Part shown: one piece after another, positions 53,440-64,000 of the stretch
Position numbering within the stretch: the first letter of the stretch is position 1
Layout of the letters: each line of letters opens with the position of its first letter
Assembly: GCF_000283155.1 (NCBI RefSeq)
Contig: NW_004454171.1
Coordinates: 15,415,743-15,479,742, forward strand
Length of the DNA stretch: 64,000 nt
Direction of reading: 5' to 3'
DNA from: Ceratotherium simum simum
Taxonomy: Eukaryota > Chordata > Mammalia > Perissodactyla > Rhinocerotidae
Made by a program: the position numbers and the translations under genes
The notes under the pieces: model-generated
Database searches by the model: none
The model's input: the letters and a program-made list of their open reading frames with translations, nothing else
What the model was told of the DNA's origin: nothing

Positions 53440-54015
53440 AAATGAAGGGCTTGTGTGAGATTAGGAAGGTGTAATAAAGGGTGGAACATTTGAATTGGAC
53501 TTTGAAAACTGAACAGTTTATCACCAAGTGCATGAAGTAAATGAGGACGTTCCAAGCAAAGAAAATCACACAATTAAAGGAATGGGTATGGAAGGGTTTG
53601 AATATTTTGGAAGCCCTGAATAGTCTGATGTGGTTAAAATATTAAAAGTGAGTTAAAGACTCCGAGGAGTCAAGAGTAGACATACAGACCAAGGCCATAT
53701 TATGGAAAGTGTCTTTAACTCCATTCTGAGGATTTAAAACTCAATCTTATAGCCAATGGGAAGCTACTGACAATTGTCAAGTAAGAGAATAACTAGACCA
53801 GATCTGCTTTACAAAGATCTGATCTTTAATACAAAGAGGTGAAGATACTAGGCAGGATGGATTGATGGGAATTAATCCTGGAGGAATGGAGGAAAGAAAC
53901 AGATGCAATTACACAAGTAGGTTGGGGTAGCATAGGGGTCTTCAAATAGGTATGAAATTTGGGGAGCAAAGGCTGAGAGGCCTGGGAGTAGGCATTGCTT
54001 TAGAATGAATGGGAG
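53440..54015 (-). repeat. L2 LINE, minus strand
   Basis: The reverse complement of L2 ORF2 end: 'gaggacgttccaagcaaag', 'ggccatattatggaaag', 'agccaatgggaagctactgac' and 'gtaagagaataactagaccagatctgc' parallel 'gcattccaggcagaggg', 'atgggaagccattggagg' and 'gagtgacatgatctg'. Confidence 0.65.
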
Positions 54016-54224
54016 ACTTGGGGTGCTGCATTGAAGATCTAGTTGAAATTGGATATCACAAATTTATAATGGAACTGAATCAATACATGTACATGGCTTT
54101 CTCAGTAGCACAAAATCAAGAACTAGAAATCAGATAAAGCTTGTTGAAAATATGGAGGTAAAATGTGTAGGGCAGAAATCAGAAAATTTGGGGCTACAGC
54201 ATTTATCAGAAGAAGTCACACGCT

Positions 54225-54403
54225 TGGAGCCCAGGCTCTGGATACAGACTGACTCCAAATCTAGTTACATCACTTGCTAGTGGTGACTTTGGGCAAGTCA
54301 CTCAATTTATTTTGGCCTATTTTCCCTTAGCTATAAAATGAAGACAATAGCAATACTCATTCACAGTGCTTTATTTCAAACCTTTGTGATCTATGTGTTT
54401 TAT
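54225..54403 (+). repeat. MIR SINE, left part
   Basis: 'gctctggatacagactgactccaaatc', 'gactttgggcaagtcactcaatttattttggcc' and 'ctataaaatgaagacaatagcaatactc'. An ERE lies directly to the right. Confidence 0.8.
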
Positions 54404-54646
54404 TGTGTTTTTTTTGTGAGGAAGATTAGCCCTGAGCTAACAACCATTGCCAATCCTCCTCCTTTTGCTGAGGAAGATTGGCCTTGGGCTAACATCGGTG
54501 CCCATCTTCCTGTACTTTATATGGGACGCCGCGACAGCATGGCCTGACAAGTGGTGCTTCGCTCTGCACCCGGCATCCGACCCTGCGAACCCCGGGCCGC
54601 TGAAGCAGATCACGCGCACTTAACTGCTACACCACTGGGCCAGCCC
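54404..54646 (-). repeat. ERE-type SINE, minus strand
   Basis: Doubled ERE body and minus-strand head GGGGCTGGCCCAGTGGTG. The target duplication is not clear. Confidence 0.92.
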
Positions 54647-54899
54647 CTCAAATGTATTTTTTAATTCAGAATTTTTCAAATTTTAGAAAGATATTATGGT
54701 ACACATACCATATATTAGGCGCATACCCAGCAAGTTTGTAGTATCAATTTCAGAATAAAATATGTGGATTCTTCTGAAGTAAAATCTATGCCTCTTTATG
54801 TTCAATGAAAAATATAAGACTACAAATAGCCTCATGTCAGTCTGTGTCAGGTTTTGAGGTCAAGTGAGTGAAAAAAATTTTTTTTTAATTTTCAGCCTT

Positions 54900-55025
54900 T
54901 TTAGATTTTGAATTTACGGATAGGGCAGCATATGGACCTGTAGCACCTAATACATAAGGTTGTGATGATTAAAAGGGATAATATATGTAAAAGATTTGAA
55001 GAACACCTGGCACATGGATTTGAAG
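54900..55025 (+). repeat. MIR SINE fragment
   Basis: 'taaggttgtgatgattaaaagggataatatatgtaaaag...gaacacctggcacatgg' matches the middle and right part of MIR. Confidence 0.65.
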
Positions 55026-55884
55026 CATGGAGTAGCTCTTTTGATGGGGATAATGGTGGTGATCTTGATGGAGAAGGAGAACTTGAGGTCATCACGAAAT
55101 AGAAAAGAATGTTTAGTAATTTGAGAAATAAAATGACAGAAGGTAGTATTCAGACATTAGAACTTCAGAGTTAAAGAATCACACTTAGAGCAATTTCAAG
55201 TAGTGATTTTTGAGCAGTTGCCTAGGTTGGAGTGTGAAGAGAAAGGAAAAGAGAAGGCAGGTAAACATATGCTTGTGCTTTCTAAAGAAGGAGTACCTTC
55301 GATGAAATTAATCAAACATGTAACACGCAGTGAAAGCTAGGTAAAATTTAGAGACCAGCCACTCGCCTCTTAATCGCCAGCACTTCATCTCCCAAAGCCT
55401 CTCTCCCCACTCCAAGAAGACATGAAGGTAGTCAGGGAAAGTGATATTGAGTCAAACTGTTCTTTATTCTGTCCACAAGGTGGGGACGGTGACCTAGAAC
55501 AGTTGACGGTGGTCAGGGCTTCTGGACAGGTGAGAAGAAAGACGCCAAGTATTCACAGTTCCTGATGGTTCTAGTTCAGGAAATTATTGCATGTAACTTG
55601 ATATCTGGTCTGCTTGCATATGTGTGTATATATATACATAGTTATACATAGTACACATATATATCTCATTGAAATGAACTCCTTCACGGGAAATTCCATC
55701 TTATTTCTCTGTGCTCCTCCATCAAAGATGTATAGTACAATATGACCTAAATAGAAGAGGCTCAATAAAGTGTAAAATAATTGAACCTCTTTTGGCTTTC
55801 ATGTGTGTAGACACTATATATAAATTACCACAATATTAACAGTAATAGCTATAATTATACTAGGGTCTTAGATGCAATCTATAT

Positions 55885-56060
55885 AATGCTAATAACTCTG
55901 AAAAGTACCTATTATTATTCCATTTGATAAATAAGAAAACTGAGGCTGGGTCGTCAGGAAACTTGAAGATGAGAACACATAGCAAGAAATATAAAAACAG
56001 AGCAGAGATTGAACCCAGATTTGTCTGACTCTAATGTCCACACTGCCACCCACTACCTGG
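55885..56060 (+). repeat. MIR SINE
   Basis: 'tattattattccatttgataaataagaaaactgaggctggg' and 'agcagagattgaacccagatttgtctgactctaatgtcc'. Confidence 0.75.
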
Positions 56061-57014
56061 AACCGAAGAGCTACGCTAACAAGAGCCCCTAGGCAAGACA
56101 CAGTTTAAGCCTCTGCAAAGCCAAATGCAATATTTCTCTTTAAAAAGGTAATAACACTTGCTCTATAATTTATTATCTGGACATTTTAACTGCTGAAAGC
56201 CAGGGTAAGAACTAAAAAATGAAAGTTTGATTTGGTTTAGCCTTTCAATTTATTATGTATATAAAAAATATGAGAGCCATGCTCATTAAGTCTTAATATC
56301 ACAAAAGAGCAGTGCGTGTCCCTTAAAGCTTTGGGCAAGAACACTGAGACCCAAATTCCCGCCCATGAGCAGTGGATTAATTACTCAGCAATAACTGACA
56401 AGAAGTTTACTGAGGGCAATAATACTAGATGGAGGGAATAATTATTGCATTTATTTCATGTCCTTGTTCCAAGGATTAAAAATGGAGATACTAGAGTAGA
56501 ACAAGATAAAACAAGTGATAGAACTGTGGTTAAGAGAAAAGTCATGTGGTAAAAGTTAGCTGAATCCGAGTACACTGACCTAGATGCCGGCCATAGACAG
56601 TCCTCAGAACCATATTCATTAGTGAAAAAAAGCTGCAAGTACACACACAAACACACAGTTGAAAAGAGGAAGGTAATTAGAAAAATATTAGGAGAACATA
56701 TTAAAAAGAATTAAAAGGACATAAAGCTCTAGCCATAGATTTGAGATGCCAAAGTTTCTTCTTATTTATCAAAGACTGAAAATTCCAAAACTACATGTGG
56801 GCTTAGCAGGAAAAAAGATCGTGACCAATTAGTGATGTCTTCCATGAGACTCAGTTGGGAGGAGAGTGCTGCCTTTTGTAGGTATTTCCCATCCCTTCAA
56901 CTACATGGTAGGGGATGAATTAAAATCGCTCACTACTGTCAAACCTGATTCATATATATTTACTTTATTTTGAGGTGACTGGAGTAGAATGGAAACAACC
57001 CAGCTCTCTGCTAA

Positions 57015-57175
57015 CTAGACATGTTTTTTAACCACTGTGGGCCTCATTTTCCTCATCTGAAAAATGAAAATTGTCATGTTTACCTTTCAGGCTTTTGTGA
57101 GGCTTAGAGATCAAGCATTTAAAGCTTCTAACGTGAGGCCTGGCATATAGAAGACATTAACATTTTACCAAGATA
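57015..57175 (+). repeat. MIR SINE
   Basis: 'gggcctcattttcctcatctgaaaaatgaaaattg', 'cttttgtgaggcttagagatcaagc' and 'gaggcctggcatatagaagacatt'. Confidence 0.75.
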
Positions 57176-58244
57176 TTCTCATACATAAACATTTACTTCA
57201 AAATAAATAGCCCAAACTCTACTATCACGGCTAAGAATAAGGAAAAGACTGATTTTTAAAGATTAATAAAAAGGGCTGAGGTTTACTTCATCTTGTCATT
57301 TAATAGCTATTTAAGGGCACATCACCAGTGTCTTGGAAAGCCACTGTGCCAGATAACAAGATAGGGAAGACATGGCCCCCAATCATTTTTTAATGACGTG
57401 ATTAAATATGTAACTACAACATTTAAAAAGACAAATCCAAAAATAATTCATGACAACCATTAATATGCTTTTTGGAAAGTGGTCTGCCTGTTCCAATCCT
57501 ATCCTCTTCCCCTTAGTTTTATTTTTCTCTTTATTTCACTCTTTGAATCTCTTGATATTCAGTTTTAAAGATCCTCCCTTTGTCAGCTAGAACTCCAGAA
57601 TTCTCTGGTCCCTGATGTTAATCTGGTTGCTGGTATCTGCTGCCAAGCAAACTCAGCTCAGAATTTTATCGCTTTTGGACAAAGGTCATTTCAAGACTAA
57701 GAGAGCAAGAACTCACGTGATTTTTAAAGAAAATGTTAATACTTAACACCAAACACAATTAGAGGAGTTTCTGAATACAAAAGCAGGTAACAGTGAATTG
57801 TCCATTTCACAAAACCATTTAATTTGTTGTAATTAAAACACTGTAACATTGAAAATGACTTTAGCTTTGATTTTTGAAATATTCCACGTAGAGACAGATC
57901 TCTTGATAAGGTATATTTCTGTGTAGAACACTCGGTAATGCCTCTTTTTCAGTATTGTTTGAGTTGAAATGAGTTAAGATTATGTTAAGGAACAATTGGC
58001 ATAATTTCAGAAATATGAGCTGGATTTCCAAAGTCTTGGTTTAATTCATTTAATTAAATATATATTCTAAAAAAAGTTTCCCTTTTTTTTGTTTTATTTT
58101 AGGCTGTACATGTTATATCCATCTCTTTGATTGGTTTCATTCATATTTTTACATGTCATCCCTGTTAGATTAATACCCAATATAAATGATCCATATGACA
58201 TAATCATCTCACTTCATTCTTGTTATATTTGTCAGCCTCTTCCC

Positions 58245-58480
58245 ATGTCACACGGTGTCCATTGTTATAATGGCTGTCCTTACGCTGATTGAAATCAGAT
58301 TCCCTGCTGCATCCTGGCCTTCATGAACAGCAGAAGGAAGTGCTTCAGGGTGAGACGAAGCTGCCAAACATACAAGCCTCACTTCAGCTTTGTTAATAGG
58401 CTCTGGGCATCGTATGGCAAGGGAACACACAACCTTCCTCCCAGGGCCTCAATCCCTTGATTTTTCCTCTCTTCATTCTT
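58245..58480. other. GC-richer block, unidentified
   Basis: A short block richer in G and C than its flanks, with a 60-codon minus-strand frame (MCSLAIRCPEPINKAEVRLV...). No domain, acceptor or donor supports an exon. It may be a diverged transposon or a conserved noncoding element. Confidence 0.3.
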
Positions 58481-60844
58481 GGCAGTAGGGTCCGTTGTCT
58501 TATCTCTTTCTACACATGACTGCCTGTCTTTGGGGTCCCTCAATACTCTGATATTCTTCCATGGACACTCAAAGTGCCACCTGTACTATACTTCTTGCTG
58601 CAGGAAGACTCATGGCTTAATGCATTTAGTTTAAACTTTGGCATCATCATTTGCATAGAGTACTTCATTGTATGGTGTTTGTTTGTTTTCCATCATTTTT
58701 GCATCATATTAACTTTAAAGCCTGTTATCCCTAAATCATGGTCACTTGAGTTAAAATAAATGACCTTAAAGACAGTAGAAATAATTATTATGATTTTTTT
58801 TCATAGAGTAGTAGTAAATTTCTGTCCCCAAAGAAACAAATTTAGAGTAAAACTTAGTAAATAGGATTGCATTTTACTATGGAATGTTGCGAGTGTACAT
58901 TTTCTAGGTCTGTCCTCTGTTGGAACAACATAAACAATTACAACCCTATAAAATCTTCTAAGCCAGGCTTAGCTGAACCTCATATAGCAATTATTAGGCT
59001 TCACAAAACTTCTTCAATTGGAATGAGTACATTGTTTTGGTTGAATCTCAGTCTTTCATTCTAAGGGGCATCTTCCAACCTGACAGCATAACCCAGGCAG
59101 CCATGAGTACAGAGAGCACTGCAAAGGCTTGAGAAGCTCAATGGGGGCTTCTTTGGTTAGGAGAAGATTTGTTATGATCACTACAAGTGAGAGCAGAGCC
59201 TGTGTGGAATTGCCCTAATAATGATGGAATTGCCCTGAAGTGGGACAGAGTCCAGACCCAAACTACTTCTCTTGGGGGCATACTTGAAGCACAAGAGTGA
59301 AGAATGAAAATCCTATCATTATTCCACACTTTGCACTTCTCATAGAAATTTCCAACCCCATTAATGAGGCTTCATAAACTTCCCACATTGAAGGCAAATG
59401 GAAACTCCGACGAATAAACTCCAGGAAAGAATTCTAGACAGAAAACGAAATCTGGCTTAGAAGACCATATAATGTAGTGGTTATTTTATTGTTCCAATAA
59501 ACCATAGATCCAGAGTATTCTACATCTCATCATTAGATACAAAAATGCAATTCTCATTTGTTAAATTTTACTCTAAATCTATATCTCTGGAGCCAGAAAG
59601 CAATTACCACTCTATCCACAAATATTATGGGGTAATAATTATCTTTCTCATTCTTAAATTCTCTCAGGCATATTGTCTCATAAGCCTTCAGGTTTTATTT
59701 CATGACCTCCAAATATTGTAGGTTTTCTGGTTTTTGCGTATGTGTTCCCATGTTTATTTTCTGTATACAGCTTTTTTAACATCTAAAAGATATTTATCTT
59801 GCTAATACTTTCATTATTGTTTGTTTTAAATTCATTTCTCATACATTGATTACTATGTTCTGGCATAAGGGTATTTTATTGATCATAAAATTGCAAATAT
59901 ATTGCATAGTGGAATTCCATCTCAGGGCTTCATAGTCAAATTTACTAAACAGTATTATTGCCAACACGAGGTTAGAAAAGAATATAAATGGGACAGAGCT
60001 CACATAGAAGCAGTAAGACTTCTTTAAAGGTTAAAGAAATGGATTTTCCTTTGCAAAATTTCTTCCTGGAAGAAATGCTGTTTTTCTACACCAGTATTTT
60101 TATCAGTCTTCTGGAGGATTTTGTTCATTACTGGAATCATTCACTGTTCATTGTTGTGTTTTAATTATTTTTTGTTGCACCATCAAAGGCAATTTGCTAC
60201 AGATGGGTCCAGTCATATGCTCCTTCCATCCTTCTTCTTGGCACAAACACACTAACTTTGGCTCCAGCCTTTGAAATCCCTGTACCTAAGCCAAGCTCTC
60301 AACATGTCTTTCAAGTTGAGGGTTTTAACCCTGTCCTGGGCAAAAAAGCAAAAAGGTACAATAATAGCCTGTCTTTGAAGATTAGAGAGGGATGTGATGA
60401 ATTATCAAAATCTTCTTTACGGACTACTGACAAACCAGCACTCTGATAGTGGAAAAGACATAAATGATATTTTTAACCATATTAATTTGACTGGAATATA
60501 CTGGATATGTTAACTAGAGCAGCAATTAATTGTTACTGCATTTGGTCAAATTTGCAATAATAAAATATGTTTCTTTCTTATACCCTTCAGCGTGTAAAGC
60601 CTTTAAACATTCTCTAACACTAGAGTAATTATCCAGGAGCACATTAATTATAGGACTTCGATGTCTGTAATTTCTTGTACTTATTTCACTGTTGCCTCTA
60701 ACCAAAAATTAAAAGCGTCCTCATTTAAGATTGCCTATCTTGTTCTAAAATGACCTTAGGTGAATTAGGTATTATTTGTTATTCCCTATTTAAGTTAGTG
60801 TGTTTCTTCACACATTTCCAAAGCCAGCATTATAATGTCAGTGC

Positions 60845-60950
60845 TTAGAACCTGAGTGTATCAGAGAGACAGTGTTCAAATCCTGGTTCTCATTAGCAAA
60901 GTTTCTGGAACACAGTGTGTGACAAATTTTAGTTTTAAAACACACACATA
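60845..60950 (+). repeat. Possible MIR fragment
   Basis: 'gacagtgttcaaatcctggttctcattagcaaagtttctggaacacag' weakly resembles MIR left and right parts. Confidence 0.35.
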
Positions 60951-61884
60951 CATAATGCACGTGCACACATACACAGAGACATCAGAAACATCTATGGTGA
61001 CGGGAAAAGATAACAAGAGGTATTATTGTTTTGACAGATTTGAAAAGGGAGCCCTTTGAAGCAGTTGACAATACAGCAAGATCTTTCCCATTAGCTAAGC
61101 CTCTGTGCCCCACATATTCTTGGTAAGATTGATCTTTATCAATCTTTGAGAACTCACAATGGACCAGTGGACAGAGCCATTCTGCAATTATAACAGAGGG
61201 CACTCAGGTGAGTTATGTGAACAAAATCAAAATGAATGAAAGCTCAAAAAAGAAAAGTAGCCCTGTTTTGGAAGACGAAATGTACACATCTGATACCAGT
61301 GGTGAAGATGATTTCACAGCCCTGCACAGTTTGTAGTCTCTCATAGGAGGGATGTTGTGAGCCCCTGGTAATCCCACCATCTCGTCTGCACTACATTTAT
61401 TGCTTATATTTCCATCCATAAAAATTTCTACAAAGAAAATGTATCCTTTTATTTTATAATATTGCTATCTAGCATGGAGGGCAAAGGGAGTAGTGCAGAG
61501 AAGATTCTAAGAGAGACAACAATAGGGCTTGAAAAATAACATGCTCCCTCCTCTAGTTGAAACTTGATTAAATGACTTGTAACCCAGACCATGATTCACC
61601 GATGAGCATTAGTTGAATATAGGATGACTTTAAGAGGACACTTATTCCTCTCTTCTTCATATTTCATGGAGGGAACGGTGATTCCACAAATGAGATACCA
61701 GAGAAACAAATACGTGTTTGCTCCTCTTTATGAAGATAACTTTTATCTTCCCACTTAAAAGAGGGCAGTGAAAGTAACACTTTAGTTTATATCTTCTTTT
61801 TATTTTTTCCTTTCCTAATAGCAGTATTGTATTTAGTCCATTGATCCATCAAATAAATATTTATCATGCCTGACCCTAAGCCTG

Positions 61885-62515
61885 TGAATAAGGAAAGTTC
61901 ACTGCCTTAAAGAGCTCAGAGTCTACTGGAGAAGATAGCTATAAAATACAATACTAAAACTACTACAATTGAAGTATGAACAAAATGCAAAGTCTACTCT
62001 TTTTGGCCGGAATATTTCATAGAAGTGGTGGAATTGAATTGATTTTGAAGACGAAGAGGGATTTTTCCATTTGAAATAAGGAAGATCATTCTAGAAGGAC
62101 CATGTATAAAATCATGAAATTGTAAAGGAACATGCGTTGTTAAGGGAAATTAAGTATTAACAGACCAGAGTGCCTGGAGTACAGACCATGTGGGAGTCAG
62201 GTGGCAGGGAGGTGTGAAAAGAAAGCAGTTAGCTGGAGAAGGTTATGCATGTTGAAACTGTTTGAGTGCATCCTCTAGGGTTATAGGAATCCACCAAATG
62301 ATTTTGAACAATGAAATGAAATGAGCATGTATGTGTTTCAGAATCCTACTTTTTGCGACAGTATAGATAGCATAGATTTACAAGGAGGCAAAGTAGATAA
62401 AGAGCACTGTCCTAGGTTCTAAGAGAGATGTGAAGATGAATGTAGGGAGACAATCTACATGATGAGGACCTGAGCTAAGATGTTGGCTATAAAAAGGGAG
62501 GAAATTATGAAAGGT
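61885..62515 (-). repeat. L2 LINE, minus strand
   Basis: Same pattern as at 53.4 kb: 'gaaataaggaagatcattctagaaggaccatg', 'gagtgcctggagtacagacc', 'gattttgaacaatgaaatgaaatgagcatg' and 'ggaggcaaagtagataaagagc'. Confidence 0.55.
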
Positions 62516-63072
62516 TGATGGATTAAACTGATAGAAAATCATGATTGACTGACTTTGAGAATTGAAATATACATTTTTTTCTTACATTGGTGGATAAGGA
62601 GGTATCTTCTCCAAGTGACTCTGAAAAGAAACTTTTGATTGTGTTTAAAGTATAGAACATGACATTTTCATTTTGTAGTAATTTCAGTAATCAGAAATGT
62701 ATCTAATGAAAGTCATGTGACCATAACAGTGTAGCTACCGTCCTGCTACGGAATTATGCTCAGTCATAGTAAACAACTTGGACATCATGGAAGACACTAG
62801 AAACAAACATTTGTTACAATTTTACTATATATCAGGCATCACAATGGATGCTGGAGCTTACTCAAAGATGAACAAAACCTTAACTCTAATCTCCAAAAAG
62901 CTTACACTGAAATTCCAAGGAAACTATAAAACATACCTTAAAAAATGGTGGATTAGGTTAAAAAACATAATATTTTAATTTCTTTCTTTAGTTTAGAATC
63001 TTCTAAACCATGGCATTTATGTTTGAAAGCAATATGTATGTATGTGGGTGTGGAGAGGTGCTATGTATTTTC

Positions 63073-63118
63073 TCTATCTATCTATACTATCTAGCTAGCT
63101 AGGTATATGGGTAGCTAG
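63073..63118. repeat. CTAT/AGCT imperfect tetranucleotide repeat
   Basis: CTAT units pass into CTAG/AGCT units. Confidence 0.8.
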
Positions 63119-64000
63119 TTGAATATGTCTATCTCCTAAGCACAGATATAAAGATAGTTTATCAGTATATAGTTATTTATGGAGATCCACATTTATCCTA
63201 AGACTTTATATTCTTTGTGATGAAAATACTCATATGGGTTCATGAATATAAAGAAAATTGTCAACCCCTGGGGGTAGGGGTCTATGTATGTGTTCAGTAT
63301 TATAAGCCTAGTGCCAGGCACATTATAGGTATTCTGTAAACATTTATTGAAAGATAAGGAAACAATATTTCTACTACATCACATATATATATGATGTGAT
63401 ATATACCTATGTACAGACACTCTGAATTGAGATCTCTACACTCTACATTGTGGTGAAGGAATGAGTAAAAATAGCACTCAATAACTGCTCTGGGCGTACA
63501 CAAAAATGAATGATGTTAGTCTAGGAAAAACATATTTTATTCATTTGAGAATATTCATTAAAGCATATTTTATCCATTTAAAAATGTCACGTATTCTTAA
63601 GATATAGTTTTAGAGATTTCTGCTTGTGTAAATTATTATAGTAAGGTTAATTAACAACTTTACTTAGAAATAAATTTGTTCCACTGCCTAGAGTTAAGAC
63701 TGCATTTGTTTTGCAGGGTTTATTTGTCCTGCCATATCGATAGATTAACTGAATTCAATGAGTATTAAGGACCAAATAGTTCCTTCTCATTGTGTTATGT
63801 GTCATAACAAATATAAAAGGGTAAAATTCAGTTTTAAAACTCTAAGTATTTACAAGCACTCTGGGGAAGATAAGTCATGTACACCTGAAGGTATTATAAA
63901 GATAAGGAAACTTAAAAGCATGCACCAAAATCCAAGTTTAATTCAAATATGTTAAACTTATTGGAAATCCAATTTATAAGCAGTTTGATGTGAGACAAGG

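Noticed and set aside
55440..55545. Plus-strand mini-exon flanked by AG and GTGAGA
   Set aside because: Opposite strand to the host gene, about 55 bases, no protein similarity; splice-like sites of this strength occur by chance.
56456..56656. Minus-strand frame containing NFYHM, like the MAM 'FWYHM' motif
   Set aside because: No other MAM residues, no conserved cysteine before it and no fitting splice sites, so chance similarity.
61020..61200. Minus-strand ATTGCAG acceptor-like site with an open frame (WLCPLVHCEFSKIDK...)
   Set aside because: No domain match, no convincing donor, and it does not supply the missing phase 0 MAM half.

Overview
This is mammalian nuclear DNA, almost certainly from a perissodactyl (horse, ass, zebra, rhinoceros or tapir). 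The diagnostic sign is eleven copies of the tRNA-derived ERE-type SINE, with a GGGCCGGCCC-type head and an 'aggaagattggccctgagctaacatctg'-like body that is characteristic of equids and their relatives. The rest is AT-rich and filled with old L1, L2, MIR, MaLR and unassigned repeats. There is no prokaryotic or viral gene organisation, no CRISPR array and no long intact open reading frame.

The only host gene I can support lies on the minus strand. Three exons were found from domain signatures plus canonical splice sites. In transcript order they are the end of a MAM domain (36994-37177), one complete LDL-receptor class A module (8700-8828) and the start of another MAM domain (1-150, cut by the window edge). 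Reading frames and intron phases join across introns of about 28.2 kb and 8.5 kb. A long MAM/LDLa mosaic gene with very large introns fits MALRD1 (DIET1), an intestinal protein linked to bile-acid and FGF15/19 control. MAMDC4, the other MAM/LDLa candidate, is compact. The domain calls are firm; the gene name is an inference from architecture.

Region by region: 151-8699 is an intron with an L2 copy, an inverted pair of EREs, an L1 3' end split by an ERE and an MLT1 LTR. 8829-36993 is a large intron with L2, MIR, old L1 3' ends, five EREs, a 5'-inverted L1 and a GT microsatellite. 37178-64000 lies upstream in transcript order. It shows no exon I could recognise and is dominated from about 40 to 48.4 kb by degraded, nested L1 copies, then by L2, MIR and EREs.

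I found no previously undescribed system. The most useful observations are the frame-consistent modular exons, the missing 5' partner of the 37-kb MAM exon, the twin-primed L1, the inverted ERE pair, and two unidentified minus-strand ORFs that may be pseudogene remnants.
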